64,000 bases of DNA from Streptomonospora salina. Its GTDB lineage: Bacteria > Actinomycetota > Actinomycetes > Streptosporangiales > Streptosporangiaceae. Positions 16,353 through 23,619 of this stretch are shown here, in pieces; within the stretch, counting starts at the first letter, position 1; each line of letters begins with the position of its first letter. The position numbers were made by a program, and so were the translations under genes. The stretch covers positions 1,519,001 to 1,583,000 of the forward strand of contig NZ_JACHLY010000001.1 in assembly GCF_014204715.1 (NCBI RefSeq), given 5' to 3'. The notes below the pieces were generated by a model that worked only from the letters and a program-made list of their open reading frames with translations, did no database searches and was not told the DNA's origin.

Positions 16353-18305
16353 TCACGGCGCACCTCCGCTCACCGTCGCCGAGTAGCCTCCCCCGACGTA
16401 GTCGCGGTGCGCGCGGACCGCGAACTCCCAGCCGCGCGCTCCCCCGCCGATGGACCAGGCCGTCGCGCCGTCCACGACCGCGGCTCCGCTCCACCCCTCG
16501 CCTTCGCCGGGCCCCCGGCCGTCGCGCGGCTCGCACTCGGCCGGGTCGGTGCCCGGCGACGGCGCACCGGGCCGACCCGCTCCGCCGGAGTCCGTGTCCG
16601 ACGGCGGCTCGGCCGTGCCCGCGCCGGCCGTCGGCGCCGGAGCGGACTCCGGGGGCGAGTCCGGCAGGCGGCAGCGCAGCGGGCGGCGCCACACCTCGTA
16701 ATGGGTCGCCGACGGGACCTCCGCCCAGCTCAACCGTCCGCCGCCGGGGCCCACGCGGACCCGGTCGGGCGCCGGGGGCGGCTCGTCGTCGTAGACGACC
16801 TCCACCGGGTCCGAGCGGACGCCGCCGTCGCCGCCCTTGAACGGCTGGACGACGAACTCGTAGGTCGCCCCGGCCAGCAGGCCGTCGACCACGGCCGAGG
16901 GCCGCTCCCCCGCACCGGGGTCGGCGACCTCCAGGGGCAGGCGCACCCGCTCGTCGCGGTCGGGCCGCAGGCGCTGCTGGAGCACCTCGTAGCGCGTGGC
17001 GCCCGGCACCGGGCCCCAGCTCAGCCGCACGCCGCCGGCGGCCTGCTCGGATTCGACTTCGGGCGCCGTGCGCGGCCCGCCGCCCACCTCCGGCAGCGGG
17101 CGCGGGAACGGATCGCCCAGGCGCAGGTCCGCGGCGAGAGCGTCGGCGAACGCGGCCGCGATCTTCACCTCGCCGCCGGCACCGGGGTGGATACCGTCCC
17201 AGGTGTCGTCCGCGGGGGCGAATCCGGACGCGGTTCCGGCCACGGCGACGGGCGACCTCGCGCCGCTCATCTCGGCGGCCAGGCCGGGCAGCGCCGCGTT
17301 GAACCGGGCGATACGGGCGTTGATCTCCCCGTCGGATCCGCTGCCCCCGACCGGGGTGACCTCGCCCAGCACGATCCGGACCCCGCTCTCGGCCACCCGG
17401 GCGGCGGTGACGGCGTCGCGGACGGCCGAGAGGGCGTCGCCCGCCGAGCGGCCGCCGAAGAAGTCGTTCACGCCGGCCATGAACAGCAGGTAATGGGGGG
17501 CGTACTCGGCGACCTGCTCGCCGACGCCGTCGGCGAGCTCGGCCGCCGTGGCCCCCCACCGGCCCGCGTGGTCGGTGTCGAAGTCGGCGTCGGCGTAGCC
17601 GGTGGCGCCGGGGCTTGCGGTGACGTCGTCGACCACGGAGTCGTAGGGGCCGACGAAGTCGACGTCGGCGCCCGACCGGCCGTCCAGGTGCCGCCAGAGG
17701 CGGTAGCGCCAGGTGAAGTCGCCGGTACTGCCCTGGACGATGGAGTCGCCGACGATCATGACCCGGGAGGTGCCCTCGGGCGGGGCCGCGGCGGTGGGCG
17801 GCCCCGGATCTTCGCCGCCGGGGGCGTTTTCGGGGCCCGCGGCGCGGAAGGCGCCCATGACGCTCTGGATCAGCAGCAGCGTGACGAACATGGCGGCGGC
17901 GACGACGCCGAGCAGGCCCAGCGGAGTGGGTGTGAACCGCGGAGTGTCCTCGGCCCCGGTGCGCGGCGTCCGCTTGAGCAGGCGCCTGCGGCCGGGCGCA
18001 GCCGGTGCGGAAGCGGCGCCGGCCTGCGCACCGCCGGAGGAGGCGGGTGCGTCGGACTCGGCCGCGTCGCCGCCCTGCGCGTCCGGGGCGCCCCGGGGCT
18101 CCCGTGGCTCCTCGGCCTCCCGGCCCCGGCCGGTATCGGCGCCGTCGGGCTCGCCTCCTCCGCCTGCCGAACCCGCCGCATCCCCGGCACCGCGGGTGTC
18201 GGGGGCGGCGCGGTCGCGCAGCCGGCGCGGTACGACGCGGGCGATCCGGGCGGCGAGCCGCCCGAACCGGGAGGTGCGGCCGGGGCGATCGTGCTCGCTT
18301 GCCAC
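16353..18305 (-). CDS. Membrane-anchored SGNH/GDSL hydrolase with two FN3 domains
   Basis: 650 residues started at the GTG at 18305 behind a strong GGAGGTGA. The N-terminus (1-125) is Arg/Gly/Glu-rich and cytoplasmic; one helix at about 128-152 anchors it. The SGNH domain spans about 181-395 with block I 'IVGDSIVQG' (Ser188), block III 'GVND' (278-281) and block V 'DGIH' (Asp370, His373). Two fibronectin-III-like modules follow ('RLSWGPVPGATRYEV' and 'RLSWAEVPSATHYEV'). The family contains esterases and deacylases acting on cell-surface sugars. Being first in the glycan operon and opposite an acyltransferase suggests a balance of O-acylation and deacylation, which is inferred. Confidence 0.85.
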   Translation of the reverse strand: MASEHDRPGRTSRFGRLAARIARVVPRRLRDRAAPDTRGAGDAAGSAGGGGEPDGADTGRGREAEEPREPRGAPDAQGGDAAESDAPASSGGAQAGAASAPAAPGRRRLLKRTPRTGAEDTPRFTPTPLGLLGVVAAAMFVTLLLIQSVMGAFRAAGPENAPGGEDPGPPTAAAPPEGTSRVMIVGDSIVQGSTGDFTWRYRLWRHLDGRSGADVDFVGPYDSVVDDVTASPGATGYADADFDTDHAGRWGATAAELADGVGEQVAEYAPHYLLFMAGVNDFFGGRSAGDALSAVRDAVTAARVAESGVRIVLGEVTPVGGSGSDGEINARIARFNAALPGLAAEMSGARSPVAVAGTASGFAPADDTWDGIHPGAGGEVKIAAAFADALAADLRLGDPFPRPLPEVGGGPRTAPEVESEQAAGGVRLSWGPVPGATRYEVLQQRLRPDRDERVRLPLEVADPGAGERPSAVVDGLLAGATYEFVVQPFKGGDGGVRSDPVEVVYDDEPPPAPDRVRVGPGGGRLSWAEVPSATHYEVWRRPLRCRLPDSPPESAPAPTAGAGTAEPPSDTDSGGAGRPGAPSPGTDPAECEPRDGRGPGEGEGWSGAAVVDGATAWSIGGGARGWEFAVRAHRDYVGGGYSATVSGGAP

Positions 18306-18817
18306 GCCGGGATCACCTCCGGGTGACGCGCGCCGCCGGCATGGGCCCGGTCGGCGGAGCGGCCGAAGCGTGCGGTGGCACTGGGCTGTCCTCCGTGGCT
18401 GACGACGGCAGTCGGGGCCGTAGCGCCCTCTCCAGTAGAACATGTAGTACCCCGCAGCGACACACAGCGCCCGGTCGGCGCCGGAACCGAGCACCGCGGC
18501 TCCGGACACCCTGCCGACCTGGACACGCGCCGTGGGCGTCCGGGCGTGCGCGCACCGCCCCCCGGCGCGGGATTCGGGCGGCGCCCACCCTGCGCACCGC
18601 CGAACGCGGCGGCAGAACTTGTTATACGGGCACGGTCGACTAGGATCGGGCGGCACGTCCGACCGGCACGGCCGGGTGCGCCGGGTGCCGATCGTTCCCG
18701 CGCCGGCGCGGCGTCCGGCCCCTGTACCGAACCCGCACACGCTCTTCGCGCCCCGGCCCGGATCCGGCCGTCGCCCGCCCGGTCCGGGGCGCGGCACCGA
18801 CCGGAAAGGCGGCGCCC
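18306..18817. promoter_or_regulatory. Divergent promoter region, glycan operon / DMT gene
   Basis: 512 bp with no convincing gene. A GTTATAC patch at 18621-18627 gives a -10-like TATAAC on the minus strand and TTATAC on the plus strand, with CGACTAGGATCG just to its right. It is the only AT-rich spot in the interval, so promoters for both directions probably lie here. No good -35 hexamer is visible for either. Confidence 0.35.
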
Positions 18818-19723
18818 GTGACAGGCCTGCTCGCCGCGCTGCTCTCCGCCGCCGTCTACTCCGTCGGCCTGACCGTGGAGCAGCGGGCGCTGCACCGCTC
18901 CCCCGGCATCAGCGTGCACCGGCCGCTGCACCTGGCCCGCGTCCTGCTGGGCAACGCGCGCTGGATGGCCGGCTGCGCGCTGGCGGCCGCGGGCAGCGTC
19001 GGACTGATCGTCGCGCTGGGCCTGGCGCCGGTCTCGGTGGTCCAGCCCGCTTTCGCGGGCGGGATCTCGACCATGCTGCTGATCACGGCCCTGGTCCTGG
19101 GAGAGCCGATCACCCGCGGGGAACGGCTGGCCCTGGCGCTGATGCCCGCCGCGCTGCTCCTGCTCAGCCTCTCGCTGGGCGCCGGCGGCAGTACCGGGAC
19201 CACGCCGCATCTGCCGCTGCTGCTCGGGGTCACCGCGGCGACCGTTCTGGGCTGCGTGCTGGCCGTGGCCGCGGCGGGGCGCTCCGGCCGCTACGTGTCC
19301 GCGGCGGCGATGGGCGCGGCCGCCGGACTGGCCCAGGGCACTGCGGGCCTGCAAGGCAAGGCGGTGGGCGGACTGCTCGCCGACCACGGTGTCGCCGCGG
19401 CGGTGCCCGCCGTACTCGCCTCCCCCTACCCCTACCTGTACGCCGTCGGCTGGGCCGTGGGCATCGTGCTGTTCCAGACGTCGATGCAGCGTTCCCGCGC
19501 GGCGGTCACCGCGCCCGTCGCCAACGTGACGGGCAACGTGTTCATGGTGGTCGCCGGCACCGCCGTCTTCGCCGAGGACCTGCCCGGCGACCCGGCGCGG
19601 CTCGCCCTGCGCCTGGCCGGTTTCGCGCTGACCCTGGTCGTGGTGGTCCTCATCCGCGGCAACGTGGCCCGCGCCGAAGCCGACACCGCCCGCACCCGCG
19701 CCGCCCGCGAGAGCGCCCCCTGA
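18818..19723 (+). CDS. DMT/EamA-type membrane transporter
   Basis: 301 residues starting at a GTG with GGAAAGG about 9 bases upstream. Nine to ten hydrophobic helices span the whole length; the first has 'YSVGLTVEQRALH' and the last helix is 'LAGFALTLVVVVLIRGN'. Two repeats of about five helices, with 'GLAPVSVVQPAFAGG' in the first half and 'QTSMQRSRAAVTAPVANV' in the second, are the internal duplication of the drug/metabolite transporter superfamily. The substrate is unknown. It is not obviously part of an operon; the next gene is convergent, 31 bp away. Confidence 0.75.
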   Translation: MTGLLAALLSAAVYSVGLTVEQRALHRSPGISVHRPLHLARVLLGNARWMAGCALAAAGSVGLIVALGLAPVSVVQPAFAGGISTMLLITALVLGEPITRGERLALALMPAALLLLSLSLGAGGSTGTTPHLPLLLGVTAATVLGCVLAVAAAGRSGRYVSAAAMGAAAGLAQGTAGLQGKAVGGLLADHGVAAAVPAVLASPYPYLYAVGWAVGIVLFQTSMQRSRAAVTAPVANVTGNVFMVVAGTAVFAEDLPGDPARLALRLAGFALTLVVVVLIRGNVARAEADTARTRAARESAP

Positions 19724-19754
19724 CACGGCGGCGGCGATGCGGGGAGCGTCCCGG

Positions 19755-20318
19755 TCACACCCGGACGGACAGGGCTCCGCCGAGTTCCGGTGCCGCCACC
19801 TCGGCCCAGGCGCCGACGACGCTGCGCGGCTCGGCGAGCTCGCGGCGGCTCACCAGCAGTCCCGGTTCGGCGACCCACGCCCCCAGGTCGGCCAGCAGCA
19901 CCCGCAGGTCGTCCTCGATCGTGCGCCCGTTGCGCAGGTCGTCGACGACGGCCATCGGTACGGCCACCCCGTGCCCCAGGCCCAGTTCCGGCAGGCGGTC
20001 CAGGAACACCTTCAGCAGGCCCGTGTAGCTGCCGTGCGCCTGGGGCGAGGCCACCAGCAGTACGTCGCTGCGGCGCACGGTCTCCACGGCCTCGACGACG
20101 TCGCGGCCGGGACGTGCGGCCAGCAGTGCGGGACCGAGTTCGGCGAGGTCGACGACGTCGGTCCGGTCGGTTCCGGGTCGGGCGCCGGTGCCGCCGCGGG
20201 CCGCGCCCGGCGCCAGCGGGCCGACGAGGCGGGACAGGGCGGCCGAGGCGTGCGCGGCCGCGTCTCGGATCGCCGAGCGCGGCTCGGGATCGGCGACGAC
20301 GACGGTGAAACGGGGCAT
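19755..20318 (-). CDS. NAD(P)H-dependent FMN reductase
   Basis: 187 residues started at the ATG at 20318 (AGGAG 8 bases upstream). The flavodoxin-like fold begins 'RFTVVVADPEPRS'. 'LLVASPQAHGSYTGLLKVFLD' (about 78-98) is the family core; 'SPxxxGSYTGLLK' contacts FMN. Relatives include SsuE/MsuE, which feed reduced FMN to sulfonate monooxygenases. A Cys-type attenuator leader peptide 300 bp upstream on the same strand supports a sulfur-linked role. No monooxygenase or sulfonate transporter is in the window. Confidence 0.85.
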   Translation of the reverse strand: MPRFTVVVADPEPRSAIRDAAAHASAALSRLVGPLAPGAARGGTGARPGTDRTDVVDLAELGPALLAARPGRDVVEAVETVRRSDVLLVASPQAHGSYTGLLKVFLDRLPELGLGHGVAVPMAVVDDLRNGRTIEDDLRVLLADLGAWVAEPGLLVSRRELAEPRSVVGAWAEVAAPELGGALSVRV

Positions 20319-20553
20319 GCTCGAACTCCTGGTGCGTGCGGCTGGTCTGACCGTGTGCGGGAGTGGGACCGGCGGCACCGTCGGCGCGCGGGACCGGTGA
20401 CCGGCGGGGCGTCCCGCCGCTTGGCAGGGACGTGCGTCGGGGGCGCCGGGACGCGGCGGACGGAGGCGCCGGAAGCGCCGGCGGGCCGGGGCGCACGGGC
20501 TGCGGTCCGCAGCGGGGGCCGGGGCGGCGCTGCCGGGCGCTCGGCCCGGCGAA

Positions 20554-20572
20554 GGGCGGCACCGCGCCGCCC
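20554..20572 (-). terminator. Second hairpin in the FMN reductase leader
   Basis: GGGCGGC (20554-20560) and GCCGCCC (20566-20572) form a 7-bp stem with a 5-nt loop, 16 nt beyond the first leader hairpin. It could be an alternative structure in the attenuator; no T-run follows. Confidence 0.35.
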
Positions 20573-20588
20573 GTTCGGCGCCGGGCCG

Positions 20589-20611
20589 GGCGGGGAGCCG
20601 GGCTCCCCGCC
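20589..20611 (-). terminator. Attenuator hairpin just after the leader peptide stop
   Basis: An 11-bp perfect stem (20589-20599 with 20601-20611, GGCGGGGAGCC/GGCTCCCCGCC) starts 4 nt beyond the leader TAG on the minus strand. A ribosome stalled at the leader Cys codon would overlap it, which is the geometry expected of attenuation control. Confidence 0.6.
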
Positions 20612-20615
20612 GGCG

Positions 20616-20702
20616 CTACCTGCGACAGAGCGCGCTGGCCTGCTGGCGCAGGTCGACGTGCAAGCGCTGGACGAGCAGCTCACCGGCGGACATGGTCACC
20701 AT
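20616..20702 (-). CDS. Cys-attenuator-type leader peptide (28 aa)
   Basis: Reading the minus strand from the ATG at 20702 gives a 28-codon frame ending at TAG (20618-20616); a second ATG at 20693 gives 25 codons. Its second half, 'LHVDLRQQASALCRR', matches the actinobacterial 'putative leader peptide' pattern (His-Val-Asp-Leu, then Ser-Ala-x-Cys-Arg at the end). Those peptides sit upstream of sulfur genes, and ribosome stalling at the Cys codon is thought to sense cysteine supply. The single Cys (TGT) is three codons before the stop. No clear Shine-Dalgarno is seen. The gene downstream is the FMN reductase. Confidence 0.75.
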   Translation of the reverse strand: MVTMSAGELLVQRLHVDLRQQASALCRR

Positions 20703-20881
20703 GATGATCCGGGGCCCGGCTATCGTCAATGCGAGGCGGATGTGACCGCTCGCCCCCTGCCGCGCCGGAACCGGCGGCGCGTGCGGCGGACGGTCCCGTT
20801 ATGCGGGGTCGTGCGGGGCGTGTGCGCCGCCCGCCGGACGAGGACGACCAGTGTGTTATCGGGCACAGGAGGACGCGCGAC

Positions 20882-22036
20882 ATGGGCCAAGGGCCGACCG
20901 GGACGACGCTGACGAACGCACGGCTGCTCACCCCGCACGGGGTCCGGGCGGGGTGGTTGCGGGCGGAGAACCAGCGGATCACGGCTCTCGGCACGGGTGA
21001 ACCGCCCGAGAGCGACGCCGAACCCGTCGACGCCGAAGGGCGCTGGGTGATGCCCGGGGCCGTCGACATCCACATCCACGGCGGCGCGGGCGCCGCCTTC
21101 ACCGACGCCGACCCCGAGCAGGCGATGCGCATCGTGGAGTTCAACCGCTCCTGCGGCGTCACCACCCTGGTCGGCGGGCTGGTGACCGCCGCGCCGGAGG
21201 ACACGCTGGCGCAGATCACGGCCCTGGCCGAGGTCGCCGATGCGGGCGGCGTCGCCGGGGTGTACCTGGAAGGCCCCTACATCGCGCCGAGCAAGTGCGG
21301 GGCCCACGATCCGGAACTGCTGCGCGAACCCGACCCCGCCGAGTTCGGGCGGATGCTCAAGGCCGGACGCGGCCACGTGCGCATGATCACCGTCGCGCCG
21401 GAGCTGCCCGGGGCGCTGGAGCTGATCCGCGCGGCCGTCTCCGAAGGCGTGGTCGCCGCCGTCGGCCACACCGAGGCGACCTACGACCAGGCCCGGGCCG
21501 CTTTCGACGCGGGCGCGACGGTGGCCACCCACCTCTACAACCAGATGCGCCCGCTGCACCACCGCGAGCCCGGCCCGATCGCCGCCGCACTGAACGACGA
21601 GCGCGTCATCGTCGAACTGATCAACGACGGCGTGCACGTCCACCCGGGTGCGGCGCGGCTGGTGTTCGACGACGCCGGCGGCGACCGGGTCGCGCTGGTC
21701 ACCGACGCCATGTCGGCAACCGGGCTGGGCGACGGCGAATACACCCTGGGCGACCTGCGGGTACGCGTCGAGGACGGCCGCGCCCGCATCGCCGAGACCG
21801 GGCAGATCGCCAGCAGCACGATCGTGCTTCCCGACGCGGTACGGCGGGCCGTGCACACCATGGGCGTCTCGCTGGAGGCGGCCGCCCGCGCCGCCACCGC
21901 GGTCCCGGCGCGGGCGCTGGACCTGCCCGGCGTAGGGTCGCTGACCGCGGGCGGCAAAGCCGACCTGCTCCTGCTGGACGACGACCTGTCGGTCGCCGGC
22001 GTCATGCACCACGGCTCCTGGGTGCGCCGGCCCTGA
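20882..22036 (+). CDS. nagA: N-acetylglucosamine-6-phosphate deacetylase
   Basis: 384 residues from the ATG at 20882 with AGGAGG about 9 bases upstream. It hydrolyses GlcNAc-6-P to GlcN-6-P and acetate (EC 3.5.1.25) in the cytoplasm. Amidohydrolase features in order: 'DIHIHGGAG' metal motif, 'YLEGPYIAP' with the metal-ligand Glu, 'VGHTEATYDQ', 'THLYNQMRPLHHREPG', 'NDGVHVHP' and the catalytic Asp in 'LVTDAMSATG'. It complements the GlcNAc-type PTS and SIS-domain gene at 40-50 kb. A GACCAGT at 20846-20852 is only a half dre site, so DasR-type control is possible but weakly supported. Confidence 0.95.
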   Translation: MGQGPTGTTLTNARLLTPHGVRAGWLRAENQRITALGTGEPPESDAEPVDAEGRWVMPGAVDIHIHGGAGAAFTDADPEQAMRIVEFNRSCGVTTLVGGLVTAAPEDTLAQITALAEVADAGGVAGVYLEGPYIAPSKCGAHDPELLREPDPAEFGRMLKAGRGHVRMITVAPELPGALELIRAAVSEGVVAAVGHTEATYDQARAAFDAGATVATHLYNQMRPLHHREPGPIAAALNDERVIVELINDGVHVHPGAARLVFDDAGGDRVALVTDAMSATGLGDGEYTLGDLRVRVEDGRARIAETGQIASSTIVLPDAVRRAVHTMGVSLEAAARAATAVPARALDLPGVGSLTAGGKADLLLLDDDLSVAGVMHHGSWVRRP

Positions 22037-22197
22037 CGCCGCGCCGGGGCGCGACCGGGGCGCCGTCCCGCCGGAGGTCCCGTGCCGGACGGCCCGGTGC
22101 GGGCGTCGGCGTGTCACCGGCACGGTACGACGTTTTCCGGGCACATAGAGCCACAATTTCGGTGACAGCGCGTGCCGCACGAGTGAAGGAGGCCGCC

Positions 22198-22515
22198 GTG
22201 GCCGACCGCCCCGCTAGCAGCAACTCCCGGCCCCCGCCCGCGCCCGTGCCCGGTTCCTCCGGACGTGCCCAGCTGTCCCAGCTGGCCACGGCGGTGACGC
22301 GCTACGGCGTGTGGGCCCGCGTCATCGACGACGCGGCGCCCTATCTGCGGGTCAGCAACCCCGGATCGGAATCCGCGGTCGAGGACGTCTTCTGCGAGTC
22401 CCGCACCCGCGACCACGCCTTCATCGCGTCCTTCGGCGTCCATTTGGGCAGCAGCGACAGCATCGACCTCACCGCCCGCAACGTCGCTTGGCTCGTCGGC
22501 GCCACACCCGGCTGA
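22198..22515 (+). CDS. Conserved hypothetical protein (105 aa)
   Basis: The GTG at 22198 has AGGAGG 5 bases upstream, which sets the start inside a longer open frame. The first 22 residues are Pro/Ser-rich; the rest is soluble with 'QLATAVTRYGVWARV' and 'YLRVSNPGSESAVEDVFCE'. No signal peptide or helix is seen and I do not recognise the family. It lies 160 bp after nagA and is convergent with ssrA. Confidence 0.7.
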   Translation: MADRPASSNSRPPPAPVPGSSGRAQLSQLATAVTRYGVWARVIDDAAPYLRVSNPGSESAVEDVFCESRTRDHAFIASFGVHLGSSDSIDLTARNVAWLVGATPG

Positions 22516-22696
22516 GCCCGGTCAGCTCCGCGGCGGCCGGCCGCCGCGGAGCGCGGCCGCCGGCGATGGCGCGCTCCAGGGCGCCCTCTGCGGCGGGCGC
22601 ATCCTGCACCGCCGCCGGGGCCGACCGACGCGCTCGTCCCGGATCCGCCGTCGTGCACGGTCGGGTCCCCGGCATCCCGGACTCCCCCGGGGCATG

Positions 22697-22745
22697 AAAA
22701 CGGCCCGCGGCGGTGGACGGCCGGAGCCGTCGACCGCCGCGGGCC
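22697..22745 (-). terminator. Intrinsic terminator of ssrA
   Basis: A 19-bp stem with one mismatch (22702-22720 with 22727-22745, loop of 6) is followed on the minus strand by TTTT (22697-22700). It lies 7 nt beyond the tmRNA 3' end. Confidence 0.85.
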
Positions 22746-22751
22746 GGATCG

Positions 22752-23119
22752 TGGAGGTGGCGGGAATCGAACCCGCGTCCTTCGATGACGCGCCAGGGCT
22801 TCTCCGAGCACAGTTCGCGCTAGCGTTCTACTCGGCTCCAGCGCTCTCACGAACGCGTCGCTGACGAGCCCAGCCACGTGAATGTCCCACCCAGACCCCG
22901 TGGCCTGGTCTGAGCGGTGAGTCCTCTAGACGATGCCGGACACTGGGCCGAGGACGAGCCCAGGCCGACAGAGACGCTATCGCTTAAGCGGCGAGAGCGA
23001 CCTCAGTGCGCTTAGAATTGGCACTTGTGTTTATTGCGAGGCAGGATTTACGAGGTTACGTCGCAACCCTCGGCCCGCTTCCCCTGACACGGCGATCAAA
23101 GTCGAAACCGATCACCCCC
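22752..23119 (-). ncRNA. ssrA: Transfer-messenger RNA (tmRNA)
   Basis: 368 nt. The 5' end GGGGGUG pairs with CACCUCC before the discriminator A at 22752, giving the tRNA-like acceptor stem with one G-U pair. The T-arm GCGGGTTCGATTCCCGC is intact. The 3' CCA is not encoded (CGA follows). The 5' segment 'GGGGGTGATCGGTTTCGAC' is the usual tmRNA start. The tag reading frame, 22984-23022, encodes ANSKRTEVALAA and a TAA stop. It rescues stalled ribosomes with SmpB, whose gene is 2.5 kb upstream on the same strand. Confidence 0.96.
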
Positions 23120-23185
23120 GCTGTGAAATTTTCAACGGGCCTGAGCCCGCATGCGGGGACACCCGAGGCGCCCCCTTGCGATCCA

Positions 23186-23215
23186 ACGCTACCTGTAGAA
23201 CGCACCGGGGTCCAA
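23186..23215 (-). promoter_or_regulatory. Probable ssrA promoter
   Basis: On the minus strand TTGGAC (23215-23210), an 18-bp spacer and TAGCGT (23191-23186) fit a housekeeping sigma promoter. Transcription would start near 23179, leaving about 60 nt to be trimmed from the 5' end. The same -10 hexamer occurs in the hpf leader promoter. Confidence 0.55.
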
Positions 23216-23362
23216 GCTCATTCCCGAGATCGCAGCCGATTCGCGATCTTTCACGCGACCGGGGCGACCCGGCGCCGCCCGGCGGGGCGACCGCGGGCGG
23301 GCCGGGCACACAGGAATCCCCCGCGGGCGCGGACGGGAACCATCGACGCTGCCCGCGAGGGC

Positions 23363-23394
23363 GGCCGGCAGGGTCGGGCCGGCCTTTCCTTTTT
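23363..23394 (+). terminator. Intrinsic terminator on the plus strand without a known gene
   Basis: GGCCGGC (23363-23369) pairs with GCCGGCC (23378-23384), followed by TTTCCTTTTT. T-runs of this kind are rare in the window. It would end a plus-strand transcript running away from ssrA. Confidence 0.55.
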
Positions 23395-23430
23395 CGGCAG
23401 GGCCTCCCCCGAGACGAGGTCCTGCTCTCC

Positions 23431-23466
23431 GACTGGGACTCCGCAACCCCCTTTGCGGTCCCAGTC
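23431..23466. repeat. Long hairpin with C-rich loop
   Basis: GACTGGGA ... TCCCAGTC (8 bp) encloses CCGCAA ... TTGCGG (6 bp) with a 2-nt bulge and a CCCCCT loop. The 14-bp stem is too regular to be accidental, and it could be an sRNA stem or a protein site. Confidence 0.5.
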
Positions 23467-23619
23467 ACCCGTGAAGACGCATAACGGCCCCGCCGGGGTT
23501 GCCCGGGAACGGGATCTTTTTTCCGCTTCACACGGCACGCTCCGGATCGCGCGGTCCGGCCCGCCGACCGCCCTCGGGCGCATGCGGCTCGGCCCGGCTC
23601 CCCCGTCCCCGGGCGCGGA

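Larger units (their letters stand above)
23120..23619. other. 500-bp gene-free region with ssrA promoter and plus-strand hairpins
   Basis: Between the ssrA 5' end and the stop of the PBP-like gene there is no supported protein gene. It holds the ssrA promoter and three secondary-structure elements listed separately. Two T-rich tracts (23385-23394 and 23515-23522) point to termination on the plus strand, where no gene is known. Confidence 0.6.
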
